Of a DNA stretch of 64,000 nt, positions 53,734-62,471 are shown in pieces. Each line of letters starts with the position of its first letter. The first letter of the stretch is position 1. The notes beneath the pieces are model-generated. The model was given only the letters and a program-made list of their open reading frames with translations, did not search any database and had not been told where the DNA came from. This stretch comes from Sphingomonadales bacterium (GTDB lineage: Bacteria > Pseudomonadota > Alphaproteobacteria > Sphingomonadales > Sphingomonadaceae), in assembly GCA_025362295.1 (NCBI GenBank), contig JANYGX010000002.1, positions 62,001 to 126,000 on the forward strand, written 5' to 3'. The position numbers and the translations under genes were made by a program.

Positions 53734-53983
53734 GGTGTTTGGCCTTTACAAGAGCCTCTACGGCGTTGATTAACTGTTGCACAGTTTCAAGGTCAGGCAA
53801 CATGTTTAATGGTAAAATCAGATCATATTCATCTTCAATTGCGGCCACCAAGTCCATAACAGTCAGCGAATCAAACGCCAGATCACGCGCAAACGTGGAG
53901 GACAAACTAATGGGAACGGATTTTTTATTAAAACTGGTTATTAATTCCAGAACGAGGATTTCTGTAGCGCTGGTTGGCTGCAC
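53726..53983 (-). CDS. Acyl carrier protein for sphingolipid synthesis
   Basis: This 85-residue carrier protein has its phosphopantetheine site at Ser39 in AFDSLTVMDLVAAIEDEY. A GTG start is used, with CTGGAG upstream. Its last 8 nt overlap the spt start, so the two are made together. In bacteria that make sphingolipids a dedicated carrier protein supplies the acyl chain to Spt or helps the next steps; this layout fits that use. It is not the general fatty-acid AcpP. Confidence 0.88.
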   Translation of the reverse strand: MQPTSATEILVLELITSFNKKSVPISLSSTFARDLAFDSLTVMDLVAAIEDEYDLILPLNMLPDLETVQQLINAVEALVKAKHHA

Positions 53984-54105
53984 AAGAGTCTCCAGAGAAT
54001 TTATTAGTAGGACTTTTTATGTGCGTCTCATTTGGGGTGAAAGTGAGGCAGGCAATAACGCGCCGGTCTTGTATTTAGGAGGATGGCGAATATTGGTGGC
54101 TAATA

Positions 54106-54675
54106 GTGCTTGTTGTTCGTAACCTTAATTACACAAGAAGTGATCGCCAATTGTTCAAAGGCTTGAGCTTTACCGTCAATCCTGGTGAGGCGCTGATGGT
54201 GACTGGCCTTAACGGGGCAGGCAAAACCAGCTTGCTTCGGTTGCTGGCAGGGCTTGGGCAGGTAGAACATGGCAGTATCGATTTTGCTGGAACGGTCACA
54301 TATCTTGGCCATGAGCCGGCTTTGAAGCCGGGGATGACAGTCAAGCAAGAGCTTGCATTCTGGAGGGCACTATCAAGCAAAGCCGTGAAATATGTGCAAA
54401 ATGATGAATTAGACGTGTTTAGCCTTAACACTTTCAGGCATTTGCCCTGTCGTCTGCTGTCTTCCGGTCAGAAGCGTCGCGTGGCGCTGGCGCGTGTGGT
54501 GGAGAGCGGCACTGATCTTTGGCTCCTCGATGAGCCCACGGTAGGATTGGATGCAGGCGCTATTTCAGCACTCACGCAAGTCATATCATGTCATCAGGCT
54601 GCTGGCGGCATGGCGGTTATTGCAACGCATGTATCTATAAAACTACCCATACAAACCAGCCTTAATCTTGCATGA
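54106..54675 (+). CDS. ccmA: Heme exporter ATP-binding protein CcmA
   Basis: This 189-residue ABC ATPase starts with GTG at 54106. Walker A is GLNGAGKTSLLRLLAG, the signature is LSSGQKRRVALARVV and Walker B is LWLLDEPTVGLD. It drives heme release from holo-CcmE together with CcmB, CcmC and CcmD. First gene of the ccm operon, divergent from the spt/acp pair and overlapping ccmB by 4 nt. Confidence 0.94.
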   Translation: MLVVRNLNYTRSDRQLFKGLSFTVNPGEALMVTGLNGAGKTSLLRLLAGLGQVEHGSIDFAGTVTYLGHEPALKPGMTVKQELAFWRALSSKAVKYVQNDELDVFSLNTFRHLPCRLLSSGQKRRVALARVVESGTDLWLLDEPTVGLDAGAISALTQVISCHQAAGGMAVIATHVSIKLPIQTSLNLA

Positions 54676-55316
54676 GGCTGCTGATTCTCCTCATTTGGCG
54701 CGAAGTCCGGCTCAACATTCGCGGCGGCTGGGCCAGTGCGATTTCTATTCTGTTCTATCTGATTGTCGCAACTTTGGTGCCACTGGCCATTGGCCCGGAA
54801 CCAGACCAACTGGCAAAAATCGCTGCTGGTATCGCATGGCTTGGCGTGTTGCTGGCAACCTTGCTGACGTTGGAAAAGCTGTTTCAGCCTGATCATGAAG
54901 ACGGTAGCCTTGAGCAGTATCTGGTGCATGAGATCGGCCCTGAGCTGCTCGCTTTATCGCGTATCCTGTTCCACTGGCTGAGCACGGCTATCCCGTTGAT
55001 TTTGGTGACACCCCTGGTTGCATTGCTGCTGAATTTCCCGATGCAACGGCTTGGCGTGCTGATGGCGAGCCTGGCGCTTGGCACGCCGGGCCTCTCGGCT
55101 GTTGGCGCTCTCGCTGGCAGCCTCGCCATAGGAGTAAAGCGGGCCGGGCTGCTCATCGCTCTCCTTGTTCTGCCTTTGTCAGTACCCTTATTGATTTTTG
55201 GGGTGAGTGCACAAACGGATCCCGCCGCTCTTAAGTTACTGGCTGCCTACAGCCTTGGAGCTCTTGCCGTGGTACCATTTGCGGCAGGCGCTGCGGTTCG
55301 CTTAGCGTGCGACTAG
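54672..55316 (+). CDS. ccmB: Heme exporter membrane protein CcmB
   Basis: This 214-residue inner-membrane protein has six hydrophobic helices. The opening LILLIWREVRLNIRGGWASA and the segment LEKLFQPDHEDGSLEQYLVH are characteristic of CcmB. It forms the transporter part with CcmA. It overlaps ccmA by ATGA. Confidence 0.93.
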   Translation: MRLLILLIWREVRLNIRGGWASAISILFYLIVATLVPLAIGPEPDQLAKIAAGIAWLGVLLATLLTLEKLFQPDHEDGSLEQYLVHEIGPELLALSRILFHWLSTAIPLILVTPLVALLLNFPMQRLGVLMASLALGTPGLSAVGALAGSLAIGVKRAGLLIALLVLPLSVPLLIFGVSAQTDPAALKLLAAYSLGALAVVPFAAGAAVRLACD

Positions 55317-55359
55317 GGAGACGATTGCGCTATCTAGCATCACAGCCTAAACATTTTAT

Positions 55360-56088
55360 ATGCATAGTTTTGCCAACCCCGCCCGATTTCTTCGTTTGGC
55401 CAGCCATTTTTTACCGTGGTTGATGCTGGGTTTTATCCTGTGTTTTGCCAGCGGATTGTATTTTGCTTTGTTTCACTCGCCGCCTGATTATCTGCAAGGC
55501 GAGATGGTGCGGGTGATGTATGTGCATGTGCCAGCCGCGATTATGGCCGAAGCTGGCTATATGTTTCTTGCCGTTGCAAGTTTCGCCTCGATTATCTGGA
55601 AACACCCGCTGGCCGATGTGGCCGCTCGCTGTGCTGCACCGATTGGGGCGGTGTTTACCCTCATCTGTCTGATCACTGGCTCGCTCTGGGGTCGGCCCAC
55701 CTGGGGCACCTACTGGGTATGGGATGCACGGCTGACATCTGTGCTGGTGCTGTTCTTTTTATATCTTGGCTATATTGCACTATGGTCGGCGATTGAGGAT
55801 GAGGCACGTGCTGCAAAAGCCGCCAGCATTCTGGCACTTTTTGGTGTGGTCAACATTCCTATTATTAAGTTCTCGGTCGAGTGGTGGCATACGTTGCATC
55901 AACCAGCGAGCATAAAACTTGTGGGTAAAACGACGATCGACCCGGCCATGCAGTTGCCGCTATTGTTGATGACGCTCGCTTACGGATTTTATTTTGCAGT
56001 GGTACTGATATGGCGCATGCAGGCGTCGATAGCCGAACAGCGACTGGAAGCCCGCACACGGGCACAATTGCGTGAGGTGACCGCATGA
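55360..56088 (+). CDS. ccmC: Heme-handling membrane protein CcmC
   Basis: This 242-residue protein has six helices and carries the tryptophan-rich heme motif GRPTWGTYWVWDARLTSVLV and flanking His residues (VHVPAAIMAEAGYM; WHTLHQPAS). It presents heme to CcmE. It is followed by ccmD in an ATGA overlap, and is the only operon member with a real gap (43 bp) before it. Confidence 0.95.
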   Translation: MHSFANPARFLRLASHFLPWLMLGFILCFASGLYFALFHSPPDYLQGEMVRVMYVHVPAAIMAEAGYMFLAVASFASIIWKHPLADVAARCAAPIGAVFTLICLITGSLWGRPTWGTYWVWDARLTSVLVLFFLYLGYIALWSAIEDEARAAKAASILALFGVVNIPIIKFSVEWWHTLHQPASIKLVGKTTIDPAMQLPLLLMTLAYGFYFAVVLIWRMQASIAEQRLEARTRAQLREVTA

Positions 56089-56216
56089 GTTTTGGCCCCC
56101 ATAATGGATTTATTTACCTGAGTTACGGCACCGTGCTGGTCTCGCTTTCCGCACTGGCGCTATCGAGCTGGCTGAAGGCGCGCAGATTTTACAAACACAA
56201 CGATAACACCAGATGA
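56085..56216 (+). CDS. ccmD: CcmD, small heme exporter subunit
   Basis: A 43-codon gene joins ccmC (ATGA at 56085-56088) and ccmE (ATGA at 56213-56216). One membrane helix (YLSYGTVLVSLSALALSSWL) is followed by a basic tail. CcmD stabilises the CcmC-CcmE complex and helps release of holo-CcmE. Identification rests on position, size and topology, which fit the family exactly. Confidence 0.88.
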   Translation: MSFGPHNGFIYLSYGTVLVSLSALALSSWLKARRFYKHNDNTR

Positions 56217-56665
56217 AGCCCAAACGCCAGCGCATGATGCTGATGGGTGTTGCCGCACTTGTGCTTGTTGCGTCAACGGCTCTTGGCTTGAGTGCGCTTG
56301 GAAGCAAGAAACAATATTTTATGACACCTACTGATCTGGCTACACGTCATACCTTGTCCGGTGAGAATTTTCGCTTGGGCGGTTTGGTCACTGTCGGCTC
56401 GGTCAAACATTTAGCAGACGGTGTAACACTCACCTTTCAGGTGACCGACTTGCAAAACACCTTGCCAGTAAAATTTCGTGGGATCACGCCAGATTTGTTT
56501 CGCGAAGGCACGGGTGTGATTGCCGAGGGGCATATGGACCGGGCCGGCATGTTTGTCGCGAACACTGTGCTTGCCAAACACGATGAAAACTATATGCCGC
56601 CGGAAGTTGCTGCATCGCTCAAAAAATCGGGTCGGTGGAAACCTTATGGGCAGGTGACACGATGA
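56213..56665 (+). CDS. ccmE: Heme chaperone CcmE
   Basis: This is a 150-residue protein with an N-terminal membrane anchor and a periplasmic OB-fold. The heme-binding histidine is His123 in AKHDENYMPPEV. It carries heme covalently from CcmC to the CcmF/CcmH ligase. It overlaps its neighbours ccmD and ccmF by 4 nt each. Confidence 0.97.
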   Translation: MKPKRQRMMLMGVAALVLVASTALGLSALGSKKQYFMTPTDLATRHTLSGENFRLGGLVTVGSVKHLADGVTLTFQVTDLQNTLPVKFRGITPDLFREGTGVIAEGHMDRAGMFVANTVLAKHDENYMPPEVAASLKKSGRWKPYGQVTR

Positions 56666-58638
56666 TCACCGAATTTGGTCACTTGGCCTTGTGCCTTGCC
56701 CTCGCCGTTGCTCTTATACAGGCCACACTGCCGCTTTACGGTGCCTACGCAAGGGATGGTAGATTGGTTGCATTGGCCGTACCAAGCGCACTGGTGCAGG
56801 CAACGCTGGTCGGCATAAGTTTTGCTTGCCTGACGACAGCCTTTGTGCGCTCGGATTTTTCTGTGCTGGCGGTTTTTCAAAACAGCCACACTCTCAAGCC
56901 GATGATTTATAAAATTTCTGGCGTGTGGGCCAATCACGAAGGTTCGCTCTTGTTGTGGGTGTTGATATTAAGTTTGGCCGGTGCATCGGTGGCTGTGTTC
57001 AGCAAAGCTCTGCCTGCCGATTTTAGGGCCCGTGCACTTGCCGCACAGGCGATGATCGGTGTCGGCTTTTATGTGTTTTTGTTGTTCACATCAAATCCGT
57101 TTGCGCGGCTGTTGCCAACGCCAGCCGAGGGCAGGGGGCTCAACCCGATTTTGCAGGACCCTGGCCTCGCGTTTCATCCACCGATGCTATACGCGGGCTA
57201 TGTGGGTCTTTCTGTTGCCTTTTCCTTTGCGGTTGCTGCACTGATTGAAGGTCGCATCGGGCCACTGTGGGCACGCTGGGTGCGGCCATGGACACTCGCT
57301 GCATGGTCGGCACTCACCTGCGGCATCGCGCTGGGCAGCTGGTGGGCCTATTATGAGCTTGGCTGGGGCGGCTACTGGTTTTGGGATCCGGTTGAAAATG
57401 CATCGCTGATGCCCTGGCTGGCAGCAACAGCGCTGCTGCATTCAGCCATTGTACTTGAGAAACGCGATGCGTTAAAAAGTTGGACGGTATTGCTCGCTAT
57501 TGTTGCGTTTTCATTGTCACTCATGGGCACCTTTATAGTGCGCTCCGGTGTGCTTACATCTGTTCACGCGTTTGCCGTTGATCCTAAACGCGGAATTTTC
57601 ATTTTGAGCTTTCTCGTTCTGGCGATTGGCGGTTCACTGACCCTTTACGGCTGGCGCGCCAGCAAGCTTGAAAATAGTGGGGCGTTCGCGACCGTTAGCC
57701 GCGAGGGTTTTCTTGTAGCTAACAATCTTGTGCTGATGGCCCTGCTCAGCACAGTGTTTCTTGGCACGCTTTATCCTTTGGCGCTCGATTCGTTTTCAGG
57801 CAAGCAAATTTCCGTTGGTGCGCCCTATTATATGGCGACTTTCGTACCACTTTCGGCGCTGCTGATTTTTTTGGCCGCAGTTGGCCCGTTGCTATCGTGG
57901 CGACAGGATGAATTTATTCGCACCAAACAGCGATTGCTGATAGTTGCCGCAATCACTGCGGGTGGCACGCTTATGGTGCTAATCCTGCGTGGTATACCAA
58001 GCGGTCTTGCGGCACTTGGTTTCATTATGACATTTTGGTTGGTGGGTGGTGTTGTTGCTGATTTTGCCCATCGCCTGCGCTATGGTGATGGTGGGCCTGT
58101 TGCAACGCTGGAGCGTGTGGCACGCTTGCCGCGTTCGGTATATGCAATGGTGCTTGGTCATTTAGGCGTTGCAATTACGGTATTCGGGATTACGGCTTCA
58201 GGTGCGTGGCAAAGTGAGGTTCTCACGGTTACTCGAGTTGGTCAAACCCTGCGCGTTGGGCCCTATGATTTTCGCCTGAGCGATTTGCAACCCATCGGCA
58301 TTAAAAATTTTACAGCTATTGATGCAACCGTTGATGTCAGCGAGCACGGCATGCCGGTGTATACCTTGCACCCTCAAACCCGAACATATACCGATCCACC
58401 ATCTGAAACCACCGAAGCGGGCATTCACAGCCGCTGGAATGGCGATCTTTATGCCGTGATCGGCAAGCCTGATGGTCATGGCCGGTGGCAGGTCCGATTT
58501 CACTGGAAACCGTTTGTCACGATGATCTGGTTAGGTGCACTGGTTATGGCGCTTGGCGGAATCGTTGCCATATCTGATAGATTTAGCCGTACGCTTGGCG
58601 TGCGGCGTGTAGCAATTATTTTACAGCCGGCTGAATGA
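56662..58638 (+). CDS. ccmF: Cytochrome c heme lyase subunit CcmF
   Basis: This is a 658-residue membrane protein with about 13-15 helices. It contains the WWD-type motif ELGWGGYWFWDPVENASLMP, plus conserved His in FHPPMLYAGYVG and LLHSAI. CcmF reduces and transfers heme from CcmE onto apocytochrome c. Start 56662 overlaps the ccmE stop by ATGA; the frame from 56635 is not used. Confidence 0.97.
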   Translation: MITEFGHLALCLALAVALIQATLPLYGAYARDGRLVALAVPSALVQATLVGISFACLTTAFVRSDFSVLAVFQNSHTLKPMIYKISGVWANHEGSLLLWVLILSLAGASVAVFSKALPADFRARALAAQAMIGVGFYVFLLFTSNPFARLLPTPAEGRGLNPILQDPGLAFHPPMLYAGYVGLSVAFSFAVAALIEGRIGPLWARWVRPWTLAAWSALTCGIALGSWWAYYELGWGGYWFWDPVENASLMPWLAATALLHSAIVLEKRDALKSWTVLLAIVAFSLSLMGTFIVRSGVLTSVHAFAVDPKRGIFILSFLVLAIGGSLTLYGWRASKLENSGAFATVSREGFLVANNLVLMALLSTVFLGTLYPLALDSFSGKQISVGAPYYMATFVPLSALLIFLAAVGPLLSWRQDEFIRTKQRLLIVAAITAGGTLMVLILRGIPSGLAALGFIMTFWLVGGVVADFAHRLRYGDGGPVATLERVARLPRSVYAMVLGHLGVAITVFGITASGAWQSEVLTVTRVGQTLRVGPYDFRLSDLQPIGIKNFTAIDATVDVSEHGMPVYTLHPQTRTYTDPPSETTEAGIHSRWNGDLYAVIGKPDGHGRWQVRFHWKPFVTMIWLGALVMALGGIVAISDRFSRTLGVRRVAIILQPAE

Positions 58639-59171
58639 TGCGTAAATTTTTGGTTTTTATGCCGCTGGTTGTTTTACTTGCAATGGCAGCACTGTTTTTT
58701 TCTGGCCTGAAGCGTGATAACCCGCAGGCGTTGCATTCTGTAATGGTCGGCAAATCATCGCCTGCTTTTAAACTCACCGCCATTGGCACGATACCACTGC
58801 TGACCGATCAGGCTCTGCGCGAAGGCCATCCGGTGCTGGTGAACTTTTTCGCTTCATGGTGCGAACCCTGTCGCGCTGAACATGCGCAATTAATGGCACT
58901 GGCGAACCAATATCACATTAAAGTCTACGGCATCGCTTGGAAAGACACACCGGACGCCGCACAGAAATTTCTGACAATATACGGCAACCCCTATGCTGGA
59001 GCTGGTGCTGACATACCTGGCCATGTCGGCATTGATTGGGGTGTTGCGGGCGTGCCAGAAAGTTTCATTGTGCGTGGTGACGGGGTTATTTTTCATCGCC
59101 ATTGGGGGGATATCCGCGCTGAGCATATTGAGGAAAGTATTTTACCCAAGTTGAAGGAGGCGGGGGAGTGA
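58635..59171 (+). CDS. ccmG: Periplasmic thioredoxin CcmG (DsbE)
   Basis: This 178-residue protein has an N-terminal anchor helix and a thioredoxin domain. The redox site is ASWCEPCRAEH and a VGIDWGVAGVPESFIV segment carries the cis-proline. It reduces apocytochrome cysteines before heme attachment. It overlaps ccmF by ATGA and ccmH by GTGA. It is shorter-range in purpose than the separate TlpA-like protein at 34.1 kb. Confidence 0.95.
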   Translation: MMRKFLVFMPLVVLLAMAALFFSGLKRDNPQALHSVMVGKSSPAFKLTAIGTIPLLTDQALREGHPVLVNFFASWCEPCRAEHAQLMALANQYHIKVYGIAWKDTPDAAQKFLTIYGNPYAGAGADIPGHVGIDWGVAGVPESFIVRGDGVIFHRHWGDIRAEHIEESILPKLKEAGE

Positions 59172-59638
59172 CTCACGCATTTTTCAGGGCTCTCTCACAC
59201 ATGGGAATAGGACTTACTGCAGCACTGCTCCTCATTCCCACTCTCCCAGCCCTTGCGCTCGACACTGACCATCTGCCCAACCCGGCACAGGAAGCCCGCG
59301 CGCGTAACCTTATGCTTGAATTGCGATGCCTCGTCTGCCAAAACGAATCCATTGCTGAATCAAACGCCGATCTTGCTGTGGATTTACGCATGCTGGTGCG
59401 GCAGCATATTCTTCGTGGCGAAACGGATGCCGAGGTAAAGACATTTCTTGTCGCGCGCTATGGTGACTGGGTCTTGCTAAGGCCGCCATTCAAAATTTCA
59501 ACAATACTTCTCTGGATTGGGCCGGCCATTGCCCTGTTAACGGGTGCTGTTGTGATACTGAAGCGCCGGACACCCGAACCCTTTGACGATCTCACAGATG
59601 CCGAACGTGCAGCACTAAAGGCACTCGACCCACAATGA
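59168..59638 (+). CDS. ccmH: Cytochrome c maturation protein CcmH
   Basis: This 156-residue protein has a signal peptide, then the hallmark LRCLVCQNESIAESNADLAV with the redox pair CxxC, and a C-terminal membrane helix (ISTILLWIGPAIALLTGAVV). It helps reduce and hold apocytochrome for CcmF. GTG start inside the ccmG stop. Confidence 0.95.
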   Translation: MTHAFFRALSHMGIGLTAALLLIPTLPALALDTDHLPNPAQEARARNLMLELRCLVCQNESIAESNADLAVDLRMLVRQHILRGETDAEVKTFLVARYGDWVLLRPPFKISTILLWIGPAIALLTGAVVILKRRTPEPFDDLTDAERAALKALDPQ

Positions 59639-60453
59639 TTTTACTGTCAGTTATTATCAGTTTACTTATTGCTGCTGTGCTCTGGGCAGTTGCGCGCACA
59701 CCTGTAGTGCTGGTGGACCGTCACGCAGAAGAGCTTTTCTTGCACAAAACCGAAATAGAAAAACTCGGTCAGTCGAAGCAGCTCGGCATGATCACGGAAG
59801 AGGATGTAAAGCAACAAACAATAGATTTGCAGCGGCGAATGCTGCGTTCCCGTCATGATAAAAACCACATAGCACGGCTCACAGATCCGAAAGAATTTGG
59901 CATTCTTATAGGGGTAATAATGCTGGTTGGATCAGCTGTTTATTTGCAATACGGCAACCCGGCTGCGGCTGATCATCCTGCACCAGCGCTGCTAAAATCG
60001 CCCCAGGCGCAATCAAAATACACAGCCGCACGTGATCAGCTTTTAAAGCAACCGGACGATGTCAATGCCTGGCTTGTTATGTCAGCAGCCCTTGTAGAAA
60101 TGGGGGAAACCGAACGCGCTGCCGAGGCGTTGCAAAAAGCCACTGAAGTTATGCCGCTGCAAGTGGACTTGTGGGTCGCCCGGGGGCAAGCTTTGGTTGC
60201 TCACGCGGGTGGCATAGTGACTCCAGCAGCGCGGTTGGCGTTTGATCATGCCAGCACGCTGGATCCAAAGCATCCTGGCCCCCGGCTTTATCTGGCGCTG
60301 GCATGGATGCAGGCCGTACAGCCCGAGGAGGCCCTGAAGGTGCTGGAACCACTGGCGAAAGATTCTGTCCCTGATGCACCATGGATGCCAAAAGTTCGCC
60401 GCATGATAAACGGATGCAAAACCATGCTTGCGGCTGGTGTAGGGAAAAATTAA
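59635..60453 (+). CDS. ccmI: Cytochrome c maturation protein CcmI (TPR)
   Basis: This 272-residue protein has two N-terminal membrane helices (ILLSVIISLLIAAVLWAVAR and FGILIGVIMLVGSAVYLQYG) separated by a coiled segment, then a periplasmic TPR domain (NAWLVMSAALVEMGETERAA). CcmI chaperones apocytochrome c to CcmH/CcmF. It is the last gene of the chain, overlapping ccmH by ATGA. Confidence 0.9.
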   Translation: MILLSVIISLLIAAVLWAVARTPVVLVDRHAEELFLHKTEIEKLGQSKQLGMITEEDVKQQTIDLQRRMLRSRHDKNHIARLTDPKEFGILIGVIMLVGSAVYLQYGNPAAADHPAPALLKSPQAQSKYTAARDQLLKQPDDVNAWLVMSAALVEMGETERAAEALQKATEVMPLQVDLWVARGQALVAHAGGIVTPAARLAFDHASTLDPKHPGPRLYLALAWMQAVQPEEALKVLEPLAKDSVPDAPWMPKVRRMINGCKTMLAAGVGKN

Positions 60454-60500
60454 CTTTAGGCTTTCATGATTTGGTTAGAATATGAGAGTATAGAACGTTC

Positions 60501-60809
60501 ATGACAGTTTCGTTTGAACCTTCTACATTTGTAGCGTTGTCGCGCTTTCAAGATAGCTCGAAGCGCAGCGAGCCATCGAATGCGGATAAAGCAGCTTCGG
60601 TGAGCGAGTTTGTCCGCACATTGATCAACGGTGCTGATCTTGCAAGACCGGTGAAACCACCAGCCAATGCGGCCACCGCAAGCGATCAGCGCAAACCCCC
60701 AAACGATTTCAAGGCAGATGACAAACCATCCTCTACCCGTGAAGCGCCAACACGCGGCCTTCGCCCTAAATTTCAACCCAAAGGCCAGACGGTTAATATT
60801 TTGGTTTAA
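60501..60809 (+). CDS. Small hypothetical protein, weak support
   Basis: This is a 102-codon frame downstream of ccmI with no recognised domain. It is rich in Lys, Pro and Asp/Ala and looks disordered (KPSSTREAPTRGLRPKFQPK). There is no clear ribosome site. An opposite-strand frame of similar size covers the same DNA, so neither is certain. A hairpin ACGCCT-TTTT-AGGCGT follows at 60822-60837. Confidence 0.3.
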   Translation: MTVSFEPSTFVALSRFQDSSKRSEPSNADKAASVSEFVRTLINGADLARPVKPPANAATASDQRKPPNDFKADDKPSSTREAPTRGLRPKFQPKGQTVNILV

Positions 60810-60889
60810 GAGGAAAAATGAACGCCTTTTTAGGCGTCGTAAAAAAACAATAGTATGTCGTTCCTATTAAATAATAAGCCTGCTATTAC

Positions 60890-60921
60890 GTTCATAAAGT
60901 TAGTATGTAACTAAAATGAAC
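60890..60921. promoter_or_regulatory. Nested inverted repeat before the Rieske oxygenase gene
   Basis: Inner arms AGTTA-GTATG-TAACT (60898-60912) sit inside outer arms GTTCAT (60890-60895) and ATGAAC (60916-60921), nearly concentric. It ends 11 bp before the start codon at 60933, so a bound regulator would block transcription or translation. Confidence 0.5.
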
Positions 60922-60932
60922 ACGGCAATACT

Positions 60933-62186
60933 ATGGAAACAAAGAGCGACATAAAGCTTCGTACGCTGCTGGACAGGCGCACACCAGGGCATAGCCTTGA
61001 ACAGGAATTTTACACATCGGACTCCGTATTTCAGGCTGATCTTGAGTTTATCTTTGGTCGTCATTGGATTTATGTAGGCGTTGAGCCGGATGTGTCTGAG
61101 CCTGGCGATGTGATGACTATAGAGATCGGCACCGCCTCAATTCTCATCATCAGGGACGATAATGCGCAGGTGCGTGCCTTTCACAATGTCTGCCGGCATC
61201 GCGGGGCACGGCTTGTTGATGATGCTAAAACCAGTGTGGGCAATCTTGTCTGTCGCTATCATGCGTGGACCTATAATCTTGAAGGCACGCTATTATTTGC
61301 AGACCATATGACGGGTGATTTCGATAAATCTTGTCGAGGTTTAAAACCAGTGCACATCCGTTCCGTGGCGGGCCTGTTGTTCATCTGTCTCAGTGATACA
61401 CCACCTGTCGACATTGATGAAATGTCTGAGGTAATAACACCGTATATTTTGCCGCATGACGTCGTTGGGTGCAAAGTCGCACACACAAGCGAGATTGTTG
61501 AGGATGGCAACTGGAAGCTTACTATGGAGAACAACCGTGAGTGCTACCATTGCACGGCTAACCATCCGGAGTTGATGAACGCACTGTTTGCGTTTGGCTT
61601 TGGTTATGCGCCGTCTGAAGATAATGCCGAGGCCGCCGACGAGGCGCGTTACCGCGAGCAGGTTGCTGTTGCCAAAACAACATGGAACAAGGCACATCTG
61701 CCTTCAGCTGAAATTGAACACCTCGATGATAGGCCTACTGGCTACCGTTGTGAGCGTCTCATTATAGATCGGCATGGCGAAAGCCAGACAATGGACACGC
61801 ATGTCGCATCACAAAAGCTGCTTGGCACACTCACCACTCCAAAGCTTGGTGGTTTGTCGTTCTGGACTCAACCCAACAGCTGGCACCATTTTATGAGCGA
61901 TCATATTGTAACGATTTCTGCCATTCCGGTGGGGCCAGAAAAAACACTGGTGCGAACCAAATGGCTGGTGCACAAAGATGCTGTTGAGGGTGTTGATTAC
62001 ACGGTTGAGAATTTATCTGCTGTGTGGAAAGCGACAAATCATCAGGACGGCGACCTGGTTGCTATGGTGCAGCGCGGCGTGCGCAGCCCCGCATATGCGC
62101 CTGGGCCATATTCACCGTTTACAGAGGGTCTGGTTGAGAAATTTTGCAGTTGGTATGTTGCCCGAATGAGTGCCGAGCTTGGCTAA
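60933..62186 (+). CDS. Rieske non-heme iron oxygenase (quaternary amine demethylase-like)
   Basis: This 417-residue alpha-subunit-type oxygenase has a Rieske [2Fe-2S] site with Cys87/His89 in NVCRHRGARL and Cys107/His110 in VCRYHAWTYN. The mononuclear iron site has His206 and His211 in ENNRECYHCTANHPELM. The form resembles GbcA-type glycine betaine or stachydrine demethylases, where an N-methyl group leaves as formaldehyde. Substrate identity is inference, backed by a ferredoxin and a dimethylglycine dehydrogenase-like gene immediately downstream. Confidence 0.92.
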   Translation: METKSDIKLRTLLDRRTPGHSLEQEFYTSDSVFQADLEFIFGRHWIYVGVEPDVSEPGDVMTIEIGTASILIIRDDNAQVRAFHNVCRHRGARLVDDAKTSVGNLVCRYHAWTYNLEGTLLFADHMTGDFDKSCRGLKPVHIRSVAGLLFICLSDTPPVDIDEMSEVITPYILPHDVVGCKVAHTSEIVEDGNWKLTMENNRECYHCTANHPELMNALFAFGFGYAPSEDNAEAADEARYREQVAVAKTTWNKAHLPSAEIEHLDDRPTGYRCERLIIDRHGESQTMDTHVASQKLLGTLTTPKLGGLSFWTQPNSWHHFMSDHIVTISAIPVGPEKTLVRTKWLVHKDAVEGVDYTVENLSAVWKATNHQDGDLVAMVQRGVRSPAYAPGPYSPFTEGLVEKFCSWYVARMSAELG

Positions 62187-62196
62187 TGGTAGGCAA

Positions 62197-62457
62197 ATGT
62201 ACAACGTAAAACTATCACGCAGTGGCCGTGAATTTAGCTGTGCAGCGGACACAACTGTTCTGGAAGGGGCCAAGCTTGCCGGTTTTCGTCTGCCGTCATC
62301 ATGCTGTCAGGGCATGTGCAGCACATGCAAATCAAAACTTATCTCTGGCACTGTTGATATGAAAGCCAATGGCGGCATTGTTCAACGCGAGATCGATAAA
62401 GGGTTTATACTGCTTTGCTGTTCAAAGCCGACGAGTGATCTGGTGATTGAGAAATAA
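62197..62457 (+). CDS. Stand-alone [2Fe-2S] ferredoxin
   Basis: This 86-residue plant-type ferredoxin has cluster ligands Cys36, Cys41 and Cys44 in SSCCQGMCSTCKSK and Cys74 or 75 in ILLCCSKP. In GbcB-type partners this domain is joined to an FAD/NAD reductase; here the reductase is absent and the protein starts straight at MYNVKLSRSG, 10 bp after the oxygenase stop. It probably feeds electrons to the Rieske protein, taking them from a reductase encoded elsewhere. Confidence 0.9.
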   Translation: MYNVKLSRSGREFSCAADTTVLEGAKLAGFRLPSSCCQGMCSTCKSKLISGTVDMKANGGIVQREIDKGFILLCCSKPTSDLVIEK

Positions 62458-62471
62458 GAGGAAACCAAAAA

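Noticed and set aside
60456-60776. 106-residue minus-strand frame after ccmI
   Set aside because: It has no domain or ribosome site and overlaps a plus frame that is itself doubtful; neither is well supported.
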